From NCBI GenBank assembly GCA_016191785.1, contig JACPVJ010000121.1:44817-108816 (forward strand): 64,000 nt of DNA, read 5' to 3'. Under the pieces are notes generated by a model. It did no database searches. It was not told the DNA's origin and was given only the letters and a program-made list of their open reading frames with translations. The first letter of the stretch is position 1. Each line of letters starts with the position of its first letter. The position numbers and the translations under genes were made by a program. Source of the DNA: Myxococcales bacterium (GTDB lineage: Bacteria > Myxococcota_A > Polyangia > Polyangiales > Polyangiaceae). Shown here piece by piece: positions 52,169-60,390 of the stretch.

Positions 52169-53983
52169 TCAATCCGACGCGAGCTTCAGGTCTTTGATCC
52201 GGGCTCCGAGGATTTCCATCGCGTCGACCACGCGAGGATGCTGCTTTGCGTCGGCGATGGCCCGCTGAACCCGTGCGCGGCGCTCCCGCGCGTGTTGCGC
52301 CGCCACGGTGTCGAACCCGCGGGAGCGCTCGGAATCGAGCTCGACGACGACGTGCACGCGAGCCCCGAAGTGCTCGCTGGCTGCGTGGGCGAGGGCGGCG
52401 ACGGCTTCTTTCTCGGAAGCCTGCGCGGAAAACACGCTGCCCGGCTCGAAGCCGACCACCAGCTCGGTGGGCGACACCTTCAAGGGTGCGGCGTGCTCGA
52501 AGAACGCGGCCAGCTCGGGCCGCGCCGCTCCCAGGCGCTCGAGGACGCCGATGAACGCCACGACCGCGAAGTCCGGCGAGCGCTCTTCCGGCTCGGGCTC
52601 GACGCGCGCCACCGAGGGCCGCGCGGCCGGCCCGGGCGCGGCTGCCGGTTCGGGACGCGGTGGTGGAGGTTCGTCGCGGCGATCGCGGGGCGCGGTCGGT
52701 CGCGCGCTCGACCCGGGCTCGCGCGGGCGAGGTCGCGCCTCCGGCCCGCGCGCCGCGTCGAACCCCGGCGGGGCGTCCCGAGGGCCCTCCCGCCGGGGGG
52801 CCGAGCCCAACCGGCGTTCGAGCTCGCGCAACCGACCCACCAGGTCGTCGATCGGCAAGAGCGGCGGCCTGCGAGCCAGGCGCACCAGCAGCATCTCGAG
52901 GGCGGCGCGAGGTTGTCCACTGCGCACCACGTCGTCGAAGCCCTGGGAGAAGCCCTGATGCACTCGCACCAGGTCGTCCGCGTCCGAGTCCTGGGCCAGG
53001 GCCATCACGTCGCGGCGCTCTTCGTCGGCCAGGTCGATCAGGTCCCCCGGCTCGGGGCAGACCTTGGCCACGACCACGTCGCGGAGCAGAGCCAAGAGGT
53101 CGCGCGCCACGTGCGGGATGTCGTGCCCTTGATCCGCGAGCTCGGCGACCACTGCCAGCGCCTTCGCCGCGTCCCCCCGGACCAACGCGCCGGCGATGTC
53201 GTGGAGCACCCGATGGCTGGCGACCCCGAGCACCCGTGCCACGTCGGGCCCGGTGAGAGTGCTCCCGCCCCAGGCGATCACCTGATCGAGAAGACTCATG
53301 CCGTCGCGCATGCTGCCGGCCGCCTCCCGCGCCAAGATCGAGAGCGCGCTGTCGTCCACGCCGATGCCCTCGGCCGTTGTCACGTGGCGCAGACGGTCCG
53401 CGATCGCGCGGCTCGAGATCATCTTGAAGTCGAAGCGCTGCACGCGGCTCAGGATGGTGACCGGGACCTTGTGGACCTCGGTCGTCGCGAAGATGAACTT
53501 CACGTGGGGCGGGGGCTCTTCCAGGGTCTTCAAGAACGCGTTCCACGCGTTGGTCGAGAGCATGTGGACCTCGTCCACGATGAAGATCTTGTAGCGATCG
53601 CGCGAGGGGCGATACGGGATCATCTCCTGCAGGCGCCGCACCTCGTCCACGCCGTTGTAGCTGGCGCCATCGATCTCTTGGACGTCCACGTCGGTGCCCG
53701 CCGCGATCTCCAGGCACGGGGGGCACGCAAGGCAAGGCGAGGCGGTGGGCCCCGGGTCGGTGCCCGGCGGGACGGTACCGGGCGCGCGAACGCAGTTGAG
53801 CGCCTTGGCCAGGATGCGGGCGCTGGTGGTCTTGCCCACGCCGCGCACTCCGGTGAAGAGGAAGGCGTGCGCCACGCGTCCGACCTCGATGGCGTTGGCC
53901 AAGGTGCGCGCCACGTGCTCCTGCCCGACGAGATCGTCGAAGCTCATCGGTCGCCACTTGCGGGCCAGGACCACGTAACTCAT
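52169..53983 (-). CDS. dnaX: DNA polymerase III subunit gamma/tau
   Basis: 604 residues from ATG 53983. Clamp-loader AAA+ ATPase: MSYVVLARKWRPMSFDDLVGQ, Walker A GVRGVGKT (45-52), zinc Cys 64, 84, 87 and 90, Walker B IFIVDEVH (133-140), sensor FATTEVHKVPVTILSRVQRFDFK. An Arg/Pro-rich linker (about 400-480) leads to a tau-like C-terminal domain (AVVAFIGVLERLGAARPELAAFFEHAAPLKV...). The loop between the first zinc Cys and the other three is longer than usual (RAPGTVPPGTDPGPTASP). First gene of the dnaX-recR-ridA-unknown operon. Confidence 0.96.
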   Translation of the reverse strand: MSYVVLARKWRPMSFDDLVGQEHVARTLANAIEVGRVAHAFLFTGVRGVGKTTSARILAKALNCVRAPGTVPPGTDPGPTASPCLACPPCLEIAAGTDVDVQEIDGASYNGVDEVRRLQEMIPYRPSRDRYKIFIVDEVHMLSTNAWNAFLKTLEEPPPHVKFIFATTEVHKVPVTILSRVQRFDFKMISSRAIADRLRHVTTAEGIGVDDSALSILAREAAGSMRDGMSLLDQVIAWGGSTLTGPDVARVLGVASHRVLHDIAGALVRGDAAKALAVVAELADQGHDIPHVARDLLALLRDVVVAKVCPEPGDLIDLADEERRDVMALAQDSDADDLVRVHQGFSQGFDDVVRSGQPRAALEMLLVRLARRPPLLPIDDLVGRLRELERRLGSAPRREGPRDAPPGFDAARGPEARPRPREPGSSARPTAPRDRRDEPPPPRPEPAAAPGPAARPSVARVEPEPEERSPDFAVVAFIGVLERLGAARPELAAFFEHAAPLKVSPTELVVGFEPGSVFSAQASEKEAVAALAHAASEHFGARVHVVVELDSERSRGFDTVAAQHARERRARVQRAIADAKQHPRVVDAMEILGARIKDLKLASD

Positions 53984-54057
53984 CGTTCTCACCCGGCTAC
54001 CAGAGCTGAGCGCCCGCGGGTAGTCCCGGGGTCGAAGAAATGCGCTAGCGTGGCGCG

Positions 54058-54885
54058 GTGAAGTTACCCGCGGCTGCCGGGGGGATCGCCGTCGTCGTGT
54101 CGTGCGCGACCGCGCCGCCGAGCCCCGAGCCGTCGATCCCGAGCCCCGCATCGCCGCCGCCGGCAATCGCGCCGGTGGGCGACGCCGCGGTGGACGTGAC
54201 CCCGGCCGCGCCGGCGACCGCGCAGCCGACCGCCCGCATCGAGCTCTTGGCCGCGCCGCGTGACGACCAAGCTCGGCTCGAGATCTTGTTCCCGATCGTC
54301 GAGCAGCGCATCTTGATCCCCAAGGCGCCGGGCTACGTCGTGCGCACCAAGATCGAGGGCTGGCCGCGCTCGGCAGAGGGCCGCGGCGTGCTGATCGCGC
54401 TGGACGACCACCGCCCGCGGCGCGTGCTCGACCCGGCCGAGCTGAAGCTCGGAGGCCTGGTCGACGAGGGACGCGAGCTCGCCCCAGGCCCGCACTGGCT
54501 CGCGCTGGTCGCGGTCGAAGCGAACCACGCCGTGGTGCGCGGGAGCGGAGGCTCTCGGGCTCCTTTCGCGGCCGTGCGCTTCTGGATCGGAGACCGCGAT
54601 CCGAAGCGCCCGGCCGGCCCCGGGGCGATCTTGGTCTCCCCCGCCGGCACCTACAACGGAGCGTCGCCCGAGGTGGTCGTCGACTTCCTGGCCCTCCCGG
54701 AGCGGCTCGGCCCGCGCGGCGCCACGGTGCGCGTCACCGGCTCCGGAGTGACGCTCGAGCAGCGCTCGGCCGTGTGGCAGCCCCTGCTCCTCCGCGATCT
54801 CCCGAGCGGCGACTTCCGCGTCGAGGTCGAGCTCGACGGAGCGCGCACGGAGCGCGTCGTCACCGTCAACCGTGACCTGAAATGA
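54058..54885 (+). CDS. Lipoprotein, function unknown
   Basis: 275 residues from GTG 54058. A short signal MKLPAAAGGIAVVVSC with lipobox VVSC, then a Pro/Ala/Ser linker of about 45 residues, then a beta-rich domain (GYVVRTKIEGWPRSAEGRGVLIALDDHRPRRV; GPHWLALVAVEANHAVV; VRFWIGDRDP; GDFRVEVELDGARTERVVTVNRDLK). Its plan suggests an immunoglobulin-like surface or periplasmic domain. It overlaps the histidine kinase gene (ATGA), so it may be a sensory partner. Confidence 0.72.
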   Translation: MKLPAAAGGIAVVVSCATAPPSPEPSIPSPASPPPAIAPVGDAAVDVTPAAPATAQPTARIELLAAPRDDQARLEILFPIVEQRILIPKAPGYVVRTKIEGWPRSAEGRGVLIALDDHRPRRVLDPAELKLGGLVDEGRELAPGPHWLALVAVEANHAVVRGSGGSRAPFAAVRFWIGDRDPKRPAGPGAILVSPAGTYNGASPEVVVDFLALPERLGPRGATVRVTGSGVTLEQRSAVWQPLLLRDLPSGDFRVEVELDGARTERVVTVNRDLK

Positions 54886-56351
54886 CCCCGCAGTTGCTCG
54901 CCGGCATGCTCGCTGCTTGGGCCATCGCCCAAGTGGCGCTGGGCGTCTTCTTCGGCCTCGCGTTCGCGCTGGGTCGGCGCGAGCGCGACTACCTGATCTT
55001 CGGCTTGCTGTGCTTCGCGCTCGCGCTGACCACCGCCGGCATGGTGCGACTGTCGCTGGCGGACTCGACCGAGAGCGGCCTCATCGCCTCGAAGTGGGTG
55101 CTGGCGGGGTCGATCGTGGCGCCCGTCTTCAACCTGCACTACGCCCTGCGGTACGGCGCGCCCGAACACAGCCGTCGCATCGCGACGCTCTCGTACGTGC
55201 TCGCCGCCGGCTTCGAGCTCGCCAACCTGCTCGAGTGGTTCTGGCTGCCCGGCACCACCGTCGTCCAGACCGTCGGCGTCCTGGGGGGCCAGCTCAACTA
55301 CGTTCGGGCGACGCCGGGACCCGTCGCGCTGGTTCACTTCACTCTGACCGGGGTCCAGATCGTCGCGGCGCAAGTGCTGTTCCTCCGCGCAGAGCGGCGC
55401 GGGGAGCGCGAGGCGCTGGTGGCCTTCATCGGCGGGTTGTTCCTGTTCGGCGCGGGGGCGAACGACATCCTGATGGTCACTGGAGTGGTGCCCCCGACGC
55501 TCTTGGTCCTGCCGCACGCGTTCATGCTGTACGCGTTCGCCGTCGCGAGCACCCTGGTGCTCCGCTACCGGTTGACCGTCGGCGAGCTCGATCAGGCCAA
55601 GAGCCATCTGGAGCTGGCGGCCGAAGAGCTCCGGGTGTCCCACGCCGAGCTGCGCGAGGCCCAGACCACCCTCGAAACCAAGGAGCACCTGGCAGCCGTC
55701 GGCGAGTTGGCGGCGTCCATCGCCCACGAGGTCCGGAACCCCTTGGCGATCATCAGCAACGCGGTGGCCGGCCTCCGGCGTGTCGAGCCCGGCGGCGGCG
55801 ACCACCGCGTGCTGCTCGACATCGTCGAAGAAGAGGCCGGGCGCCTGAACCAGCTGGTCACCGACCTGCTCAGGTTCGCCCGGCCGGTGACCCTCCGACC
55901 GACCACGGTCGACCTGGCAGAGCTGGCCCAGGTCGTGAGCCAGGGCCCGGGCTCGCAGCGGCTCGAGCTCCACGCCGACCCCGTCCGCGTCGAGGCCGAC
56001 GAATCGCTCCTGCGCGTCGCGCTCTCGAACCTGGTAGACAACGCGCGCCAGGCCAGCGCCGAAGGGGCGCGCATCGACATCCACGTTCGCGAGCTGCCCA
56101 GCGCCGGCGCGCGTGAGGCCTGCATCGAGGTCCGAGACCGTGGGGGGGGCATGACCGAAGAGGTGCGGGTGCGCGCCTGCGACCCCTTCTTCACCACGCG
56201 GCCGAGCGGCACCGGGCTCGGGCTCGCCATCGTCCAGCGCATCATCCGCGCGCACGGCGGCCGACTCGAGCTCGAGAGCGACCTGGGACACGGAACCACC
56301 GCGCGCCTGGTGGTTCCGGCCGAGCCACCCCTGGCGGAGCAGCGCGCATGA
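54882..56351 (+). CDS. Membrane sensor histidine kinase (orphan)
   Basis: 489 residues. About seven transmembrane helices (from LLAGMLAAWAIAQVALGVFFGLAFALG to LPHAFMLYAFAVASTLVLRY, to residue about 228), then a coiled coil. HisKA has the phosphorylated His in SIAHEVRNPLAIIS. The HATPase domain has N box NLVDNARQAS, G1 RDRGGGM, F box DPFFTTRPSG and G2 GTGLGLAIVQRIIRAHGG. All catalytic boxes are intact. No response regulator in the window. Genes overlap by 4 nt on both sides (lipoprotein, bioA), so they may form one transcript. Confidence 0.93.
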   Translation: MTPQLLAGMLAAWAIAQVALGVFFGLAFALGRRERDYLIFGLLCFALALTTAGMVRLSLADSTESGLIASKWVLAGSIVAPVFNLHYALRYGAPEHSRRIATLSYVLAAGFELANLLEWFWLPGTTVVQTVGVLGGQLNYVRATPGPVALVHFTLTGVQIVAAQVLFLRAERRGEREALVAFIGGLFLFGAGANDILMVTGVVPPTLLVLPHAFMLYAFAVASTLVLRYRLTVGELDQAKSHLELAAEELRVSHAELREAQTTLETKEHLAAVGELAASIAHEVRNPLAIISNAVAGLRRVEPGGGDHRVLLDIVEEEAGRLNQLVTDLLRFARPVTLRPTTVDLAELAQVVSQGPGSQRLELHADPVRVEADESLLRVALSNLVDNARQASAEGARIDIHVRELPSAGAREACIEVRDRGGGMTEEVRVRACDPFFTTRPSGTGLGLAIVQRIIRAHGGRLELESDLGHGTTARLVVPAEPPLAEQRA

Positions 56352-57643
56352 GCGCACGCGAGCGGATCGTCGCGGCAGACAAGCGGCGGGTCTGGCACCC
56401 GTACACGCCGATGCGACAGTACGTCGACGAGACCGAGCCCCTGTGCATCGCCCGCGCGCAGGGCTCGCGCCTGTTCGACGCCGATGGCAGGGCCTTCCTC
56501 GACGGCAATTCGTCGTGGTGGACGGCGGCGCTCGGACACGGCCACCCGCGGCTCGTGGCCGCGCTGAAGCGGCAGGCGGACGTCATGGCCCACGTCCCGC
56601 TGGCCGGCATCGCCCACGAGCCCGCCGCGCTCCTGGCCGAAGAGCTGATCGCGGTCGCTCCGCCGGGGCTGTCCCGCGTGTTCTATGCCGACGACGGCTC
56701 GACCGCGGTCGAGATCGCTCTCAAGCTCGCGCTGCAATACTGGCACCAGAACGGGCGGCCCGAACGCACGCGGTTCGTGGCGCTCGGCGACGCGTTCCAC
56801 GGTGACACGTTGGGCGCGGCGGCCCTCGGGGGGGTCGAGGTGTTCCGCCGCCCCTTCGCGGGCGTGCTGCTCGACTGCGTCCACGTGCCGGTCGAGCCCT
56901 CGGGTCACGAGCGAGCGTTCGCCGCCCTCGAGCACCTGCTGCGTGCGTCGGCAGACACCCTGGCTGCGGTCGTGCTCGAGCCGGTGGTGCAGGGCGCTGC
57001 CGGAATGCGCATCTACTCGCCCGAGCACCTGGCTCGGGTGGCGGCGGTGGCGCGCGACGCCGACGTCTTCCTGGTGCTCGACGAGGTCTTCACCGGTTAT
57101 GGTCGCACCGGCCCGATGTGGGCCAGCCAGCACGCCGGGGTCTCGCCCGACCTATTGTGCACGGCCAAGGCGCTGAGTGGCGGCCTGTTGCCGATGGGCG
57201 CCACGCTGGTCAGCGAGCGGATCTTCGAGGGGTTCTTGGGGGAGCCCGAGCGGGCCTTCTACTACGGGCACACGTTCTCGGGGAATCCCCTGGGGGCCGC
57301 CCTGGCCCGGGAGGTGCTCGCGATCTATCGCGACGAACGCATCCTCGAGCGCGCGGCGCAGAAGGCCCTGCGCATCCGCAGCGCGTTCGAAGAGCTCGCC
57401 ACCTGCGAAGGGGTCGGCCGGGTCCGTTCGCTCGGCATGATCGGTGCGCTCGAGCTCGAAGGCCAGAGCGGATACCTGGCGGGCAGCGGGCGCCGAGTGG
57501 CGGAAGAAGCGCTGAAGCGCGGGGCATACCTGCGCCCGCTCGGCAACGTGGTGTATGTCGCCCCACCCCTCAACATCGACGACGCGGACCTGGACGAGCT
57601 CCTGGCCATCGTGGACGCGTCGGTCCGCGCCGCGGTGGGCTGA
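56348..57643 (+). CDS. bioA: Adenosylmethionine-8-amino-7-oxononanoate aminotransferase
   Basis: 431 residues, fold type I PLP enzyme of biotin synthesis that makes DAPA from KAPA with SAM as amino donor. BioA hallmarks: VWHPYTPMRQY near the N-terminus, LDGNSSWWTAALGHGHP, FYADDGSTAVEIALKLALQYWH, GDAFHGDTLGAAALGG, VLDEVFTGYGRTGPMWA and PLP-binding Lys in CTAKALSGGLLPMGATL. The WHPYTPM and SSWW motifs separate BioA from other class III aminotransferases. No other bio gene is in the window. Confidence 0.95.
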   Translation: MSARERIVAADKRRVWHPYTPMRQYVDETEPLCIARAQGSRLFDADGRAFLDGNSSWWTAALGHGHPRLVAALKRQADVMAHVPLAGIAHEPAALLAEELIAVAPPGLSRVFYADDGSTAVEIALKLALQYWHQNGRPERTRFVALGDAFHGDTLGAAALGGVEVFRRPFAGVLLDCVHVPVEPSGHERAFAALEHLLRASADTLAAVVLEPVVQGAAGMRIYSPEHLARVAAVARDADVFLVLDEVFTGYGRTGPMWASQHAGVSPDLLCTAKALSGGLLPMGATLVSERIFEGFLGEPERAFYYGHTFSGNPLGAALAREVLAIYRDERILERAAQKALRIRSAFEELATCEGVGRVRSLGMIGALELEGQSGYLAGSGRRVAEEALKRGAYLRPLGNVVYVAPPLNIDDADLDELLAIVDASVRAAVG

Positions 57644-57653
57644 GCGACCTGAC

Positions 57654-58139
57654 TCAGTCGGCCAGCGGCAGCGCCGCGTCGAACGCCAAGAGATGGCTCC
57701 GGAGCTTGTCGCGATGAGCCGATAGGTCGTCGGTGGCCGGCAGCTTGGCCTCGCCGATGTCGGCGGCCAGCTTGTCGAGCGCGGCGTCCCCTTTGGCGCG
57801 CGCCAAGAGCGCTTTGGCCTTCGCCAGGTGCTGCTCGGCGACTCCGAAGTTGCGCTCTTCCACCGAGCGCAGGGCCAGATCGAGGCGGCGGCGCGCCTCG
57901 AGGCGGATGGCCCGGTCGCGTTGCGCGTCGAACTCGCCCGTGGCGCGCTTCTTCTCGACTTCGCGATCGGCGGCTCGCTTCTCGGCGGCGTCGGTGGTCA
58001 CCATGCCCTGGTAGCGGCCCGTGCCGTAGGCACCCCCGAGCGCGAGGGCCGCGGCGGCGATCCCGATTCCGATGGCTCGGCCGCGCCCCGAGCCGTCGCT
58101 CGCGGGGGCGGCCGTCTTGTCCGAGGTCGGCGCAGTCAT
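57654..58139 (-). CDS. Single-TM protein with coiled-coil/helical tail
   Basis: 161 residues. Cytosolic Ser/Ala-rich N-terminus, one transmembrane helix (AIGIGIAAAALALGGAYGTG, about 22-41), a charged coiled coil (AEKRAADREVEKKRATGEFDAQRDRAIRLEARRRLDLALRSVEERNF) and a TPR-like helical pair (AEQHLAKAKALLARAKGDAALDKLAADI). Same overall plan as the protein at 29717-30571 but shorter. It is 49 nt behind the DsrE-like gene on the same strand. Function unknown. Confidence 0.7.
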   Translation of the reverse strand: MTAPTSDKTAAPASDGSGRGRAIGIGIAAAALALGGAYGTGRYQGMVTTDAAEKRAADREVEKKRATGEFDAQRDRAIRLEARRRLDLALRSVEERNFGVAEQHLAKAKALLARAKGDAALDKLAADIGEAKLPATDDLSAHRDKLRSHLLAFDAALPLAD

Positions 58140-58188
58140 GCGGGGGATGATCGCCCGCCGCGACGCGAAGGCAAGGGGGCGTTTGTCG

Positions 58189-58656
58189 CTACACGAAGAT
58201 CACCTGCGCGCCCTCGCTCTTGTCGATGAAATCCATGGCGCTGATCACGTCCTTGACCTGGGGCACCAGGTCCTTCTTCTCGAGCTTGAACATGTCCATC
58301 GCCAGCTGGCACGCATAGAGCTCGGCGCCGGCGTCGGCCAGGTTCTCGAGCATCTCGCGCACGTGGGGGATCTCGAGCTTGTCCATGTCGGCGACCATCA
58401 TCCGGGTCGCCAGGGCTTCCATGCCCGGCAGCCCCGCGATCATCGCGGGAATGGGCATCGACGGATTGCCCAGCGGCGACATGTGCAGGTGGTCGACCTT
58501 CTTGTCGTTCACGATGTCGAGTCCCCAGAAAGTGAAGAACACCATGGCATCGTGGCCGGCCATCCGCGCCGCGTTGGCGAGGATCAACCCGGGGTAGGCC
58601 ATGTCGAGGCTGCCCTTGGAGCAGATGATGGCGAGCTTGCGCGTTGCGTTTTCCAT
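58189..58656 (-). CDS. DsrE/DsrF-like sulfur-relay protein (DsrE2 type)
   Basis: 155 residues. DsrE fold starting LAIICSKGSLDMAYPGLILANAARMAGHDAMVFFTFWGLDIV, with a candidate sulfur-carrying Cys12 and a second Cys116 in AELYACQLAMDMF. The segment MPIPAMIAGLPGMEALATRMM is typical of the DsrE2/peroxiredoxin-like family annotated with SQR and TusA genes. It would bind persulfide sulfur and pass it to a partner. Last clear member of the minus-strand cassette SQR, TusE/DsrC, DsrE. Confidence 0.87.
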   Translation of the reverse strand: MENATRKLAIICSKGSLDMAYPGLILANAARMAGHDAMVFFTFWGLDIVNDKKVDHLHMSPLGNPSMPIPAMIAGLPGMEALATRMMVADMDKLEIPHVREMLENLADAGAELYACQLAMDMFKLEKKDLVPQVKDVISAMDFIDKSEGAQVIFV

Positions 58657-58674
58657 GACGAGATCCTTGGCGGC

Positions 58675-58992
58675 TCAGAGACAGGCTTTCGGTTTCGGCA
58701 CGCCGGCGACTCGCGCCACCAGCTTGCCCGGGCCCTTGGGGAAGAGCTCGTACAGCTCTTTCATGCTCACGCCGGCCGAAGCGACGATGCGTCGCGGGCC
58801 CGGCGACTGACCTGACGAAGCGGTGTCCTGACGCGCGAACTCGAGCACCTTCCAGTGCTTGTCCGTCAGCGCCGGGATGCCGACCTCGACCGCGATGGCC
58901 TTGGCCACCTCGGGAGTCCACTCCGTCGCCTTCTTCAGGAACCCTTCGTCGTCCACCTCGACGGCGATGCCGCCATACACCTTGGTTGCCAT
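58675..58992 (-). CDS. TusE/DsrC/DsvC-family sulfur relay protein, single-Cys form
   Basis: 105 residues. Family landmarks: VDDEGFLKKATEWTPEVAKAIAVEVGIPALTDKHWKVLEF and the C-terminal arm GVPKPKACL with the conserved penultimate Cys104. The second arm cysteine of dissimilatory DsrC, expected 10 residues earlier, is Arg94. It should therefore carry persulfide like TusE and not form the DsrC trisulfide. It lies 24 nt behind the SQR gene and 18 nt before the DsrE-like gene. Cytosolic. Confidence 0.9.
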   Translation of the reverse strand: MATKVYGGIAVEVDDEGFLKKATEWTPEVAKAIAVEVGIPALTDKHWKVLEFARQDTASSGQSPGPRRIVASAGVSMKELYELFPKGPGKLVARVAGVPKPKACL

Positions 58993-59016
58993 GACTCCGA
59001 TCTCCAGTTCTCACCC

Positions 59017-60249
59017 TCAGGGGGCGGGTTGTTCTTTGCCAGCCAGCGACATCTGCGCCGGCACGGGGATGGGCTTGCCCGGGAGCAGGCCGTTCCAGTA
59101 GATCCAGCGGAACGCGAGCTTGCCCTGGTGGTTCAGCTTGCTCTCTTCCAGCAGGCTGAAGGGCCCGAGCCCGGGCAGCGGGTACTTTCCGGGGAGCGGC
59201 TCGACGTCGTAGTTGAAGTCGATCAAGAGCGCCTTGCCGTTGCCGGTCTCGACGAAGCAGTTGGCGTGCCCGTCGAAGGTGGACACCAGCTCGCGGCCGC
59301 TCGCCGCGCGCTCCAGGTTCTCGATCAGGGTCTCGGCCTCGAAGTGCGCCACGGATCCCGCCTTCGAGGCCGGGACGTCGGTGGCGTCGCCCACCACGAA
59401 CACGTTCTCGAGCCCCTTGGCGGCGAGCGAGTGCTTGTCGGTGGGGACGAAGGCCAGCTCGTTGCCCAGGCCCGAGCGCTCGACGAACGCGGCGCCGGAG
59501 TGGGTCGGAATGGTCACCAAGAGGTCGAACGGCACCCGCCGCTCGTCGAAGCTCACGATCTCGTGATCCGTCACGCTGCCCACCGCGAACTCGGTCTCGA
59601 CCTTCACGCTCTTCTCTTGCAGCAGGTGGCCCAGCCGCTTCGACGCGATGGGCTTGGTGAAGGCGCCATCCAGCGGCGTGACGTAGGTCAGCTCGACGTC
59701 GTCCCGAATCCCTCGGCGCTTGAAGAACTCATCGGCCAAGAAGGCGAACTCGAGGGGGGCAACCGGGCACTTGATGGGCAGCTCGACCAGGTTGATGACC
59801 ACTCGTCCCCCGCGGAACTTGGCCAGCGCGTCGCGCAGCTTCACGGCGCCGTCCAGGGTGTAGAAGTCGAAGACGCTGCGCTGCCAGGCGTCCCCGAGCA
59901 GGCCCTCGGTGAGGTCGGGCCGGATGCGGCTGCCGCTGGCGATGACCAAGAGGTCGAAGGGCAGGCGATCGCCGCCTTCGAGCTGAACCGAGCGCGCCTG
60001 GCCGTCGATCTCGAGCACGGGGCGCTGGACCCACCGCACTCGGTCGTCCAGCGTCGTGCCGCGAGCGCGGACCAACTCGGACTCTTCGTGATTGCCGAAC
60101 GGCAAGAACAAGAGCCCCGGCTGGTAGAGGTGGGTGGTGTCCGGATCGACCACGGTGACGTCCCACTCTTCGAGGGACAGCTTCCTCACCATCCGATTGG
60201 CCACCATGGTTCCAGCGGTCCCGGCTCCCAAGATCAACAGGTGCTTCAC
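59017..60249 (-). CDS. sqr: Sulfide:quinone oxidoreductase-like flavoprotein
   Basis: 410 residues from GTG 60249. FAD-binding GAGTAG (8-13), second nucleotide segment VIASGSRIRPDL, and GDATDVPASKAGSVAHFEAE (287-306). Redox cysteines Cys161 (PIKCPVAP) and Cys331 (ANCFVETGNGKA) match the pair kept in SQR-type enzymes. The C-terminus (KLNHQGKLAFRWIYWNGLLPGKPIP) is an amphipathic membrane anchor as in this family. It oxidises sulfide to persulfide or polysulfide and reduces quinone. Downstream TusE and DsrE genes support that role. Confidence 0.88.
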   Translation of the reverse strand: MKHLLILGAGTAGTMVANRMVRKLSLEEWDVTVVDPDTTHLYQPGLLFLPFGNHEESELVRARGTTLDDRVRWVQRPVLEIDGQARSVQLEGGDRLPFDLLVIASGSRIRPDLTEGLLGDAWQRSVFDFYTLDGAVKLRDALAKFRGGRVVINLVELPIKCPVAPLEFAFLADEFFKRRGIRDDVELTYVTPLDGAFTKPIASKRLGHLLQEKSVKVETEFAVGSVTDHEIVSFDERRVPFDLLVTIPTHSGAAFVERSGLGNELAFVPTDKHSLAAKGLENVFVVGDATDVPASKAGSVAHFEAETLIENLERAASGRELVSTFDGHANCFVETGNGKALLIDFNYDVEPLPGKYPLPGLGPFSLLEESKLNHQGKLAFRWIYWNGLLPGKPIPVPAQMSLAGKEQPAP

Positions 60250-60390
60250 GACCAGACTCCTCTGCTTCGCGCAGCGACTGCACTCGCTCGACTCGGCCGC
60301 GCAGGGGGTGCGGGCGTCGTGGTGGTGCGATCTCGCGCTTCGACCGTTAGAGCCGGAACCCACCTGGATGGGTTCTCGACCTGTGGCCTC

